A stretch of 5,931 nucleotides of DNA, from contig RFTR01000124.1 of NCBI GenBank assembly GCA_009923345.1, forward strand, positions 1-5,931, given 5' to 3'. Shown here piece by piece: positions 5,301-5,931 of this stretch. Source of the stretch: Betaproteobacteria bacterium (GTDB lineage: Bacteria; Pseudomonadota; Gammaproteobacteria; Burkholderiales; Burkholderiaceae_C). Positions within the stretch are counted from its first letter, which is position 1, and every line of letters starts with the position of its first letter. The notes under the pieces are model-generated. The model saw only the letters and a program-made list of their open reading frames with translations. It ran no database searches and was not told the origin of the DNA. The position numbers were made by a program, and so were the translations under genes.

Positions 5301-5931
5301 TTAAGTTCTTGCTAGGACGGGGGCTAGCGCGCAACCTGTGTGTGTGCCTAACTTCACTACGGCTTCTGGCGTGTCGGCTGCCACGATCAAACCGCCACCA
5401 TCTCCGCCTTCAGGGCCTAGGTCGATCACCCAATCTGCTTCTGCGATGACGTCTAGGTCGTGCTCGATGACTACAACGCTGTGTCCGCCATCTACCAAAC
5501 GATGTAAGACTCGGATGAGTTTGTCTACATCGGCCATGTGCAGGCCAACGGTGGGTTCGTCTAATACGTATAAGGTGTGGGGCGCTTTATTTCCGCGTCG
5601 TGTCACGTCATCCCGGACTTTGCTTAGCTCGGTGACCAACTTGATGCGTTGTGCTTCACCGCCGCTCAATGTGGGGGACGGTTGTCCTAGGGTGAGGTAA
5701 CCCAACCCCACATCTTTGAGTAATTGCAAAGGATGGCTGATGTTGGGCATGGTGGCGAAGAAATCTACGGCTTCATCTACTTCCATTTGTAGCACTTCAC
5801 CAATGCTTTTGCCACGCCAACTGACTGCCAAGGTTTCTGGATTGAAGCGTGCACCGTGGCAGGTTTCGCACGGCACTTTGACGTCTGGCAAAAAGCTCAT
5901 TTCTATAGTGCGTAAGCCTTGACCTTCGCAG
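5301..5931 (-). CDS. uvrA: Excinuclease ABC subunit A (UvrA), C-terminal fragment
   Basis: The last 209 codons plus TAA (5301-5303) are present; the gene enters from the right edge, with 5930 the first complete codon. UvrA is the damage-scanning ABC-type ATPase dimer that loads UvrB in nucleotide excision repair. The fragment begins CEGQGLRTIEMSFLPDV, inside the zinc module of the second ABC half. The next zinc-ligand pair is CETC at residues 21-24, and the first visible Cys is probably the end of the preceding CxxC. Then follow the ABC signature LSGGEAQR (88-95), Walker B LYVLDEP (120-126) and the H-loop VVIEHDLD (153-160), with the typical DLGPEGGDGGG segment (170-180). The insert KVRDDVTRRGNKAPH before Walker B is familiar to me from betaproteobacterial UvrA. 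The reading frame is undamaged. Its start and promoter are outside the window, so regulation cannot be judged. An in-frame ATG at 5900 is internal, not a start. Confidence 0.96.
   Translation of the reverse strand, partial: CEGQGLRTIEMSFLPDVKVPCETCHGARFNPETLAVSWRGKSIGEVLQMEVDEAVDFFATMPNISHPLQLLKDVGLGYLTLGQPSPTLSGGEAQRIKLVTELSKVRDDVTRRGNKAPHTLYVLDEPTVGLHMADVDKLIRVLHRLVDGGHSVVVIEHDLDVIAEADWVIDLGPEGGDGGGLIVAADTPEAVVKLGTHTGCALAPVLART

Noticed and set aside
5028..5449. Short plus-strand open frames across the repeat region
   Set aside because: They run through the inverted repeats and the ends of prfC and uvrA, lack ribosome binding sites and show no recognisable protein content.

Overview
The window looks like the chromosome of a betaproteobacterium of the order Burkholderiales, probably Comamonadaceae-like. 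This rests on recognisable protein families, the gene order ahcY-tlyA-metF, an S-adenosylhomocysteine (SAH) riboswitch in front of ahcY, and the long (477-residue) bacterial form of AhcY. The genus cannot be fixed from the sequence alone. Nearly everything is on the minus strand and consists of ordinary housekeeping genes. The unusual material lies in two intergenic regions and at one lesion inside prfC.

Layout from left to right. Positions 2-157 (+) hold the last 51 codons of a PaaE-type ferredoxin/reductase, which converges on and overlaps the end of metF by 20 bases. Positions 3170 down to 138 (-) form a tight operon: ahcY (SAH hydrolase), tlyA (rRNA 2'-O-methyltransferase) and metF (methylenetetrahydrofolate reductase). 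AhcY and tlyA are separated by one base, and tlyA and metF share a 4-base GTGA overlap. The 261 bases upstream of ahcY (3171-3431) hold its ribosome binding site, an expression platform with competing inverted repeats, an SAH riboswitch aptamer (3261-3328), a candidate extended -10 promoter and a compact run of four palindromes. Positions 3432-5037 (-) are prfC (release factor RF3), interrupted by a frameshifting deletion of about 26 bases. The 263 bases between prfC and uvrA (5038-5300) are filled by stem-loops. Two share an identical 19-base loop in opposite orientation but have different stems. Positions 5301-5931 (-) are the last third or less of uvrA (excinuclease subunit A), cut by the window edge.

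The central operon makes functional sense as a methyl-cycle unit. TlyA uses SAM and releases SAH, AhcY removes SAH by hydrolysing it to adenosine and homocysteine, and MetF supplies the methyl group that turns homocysteine back into methionine. An SAH-sensing leader would raise expression of all three when SAH builds up. The strongest candidates for something undescribed are the conserved-loop, variable-stem element between prfC and uvrA, and the broken prfC next to it.
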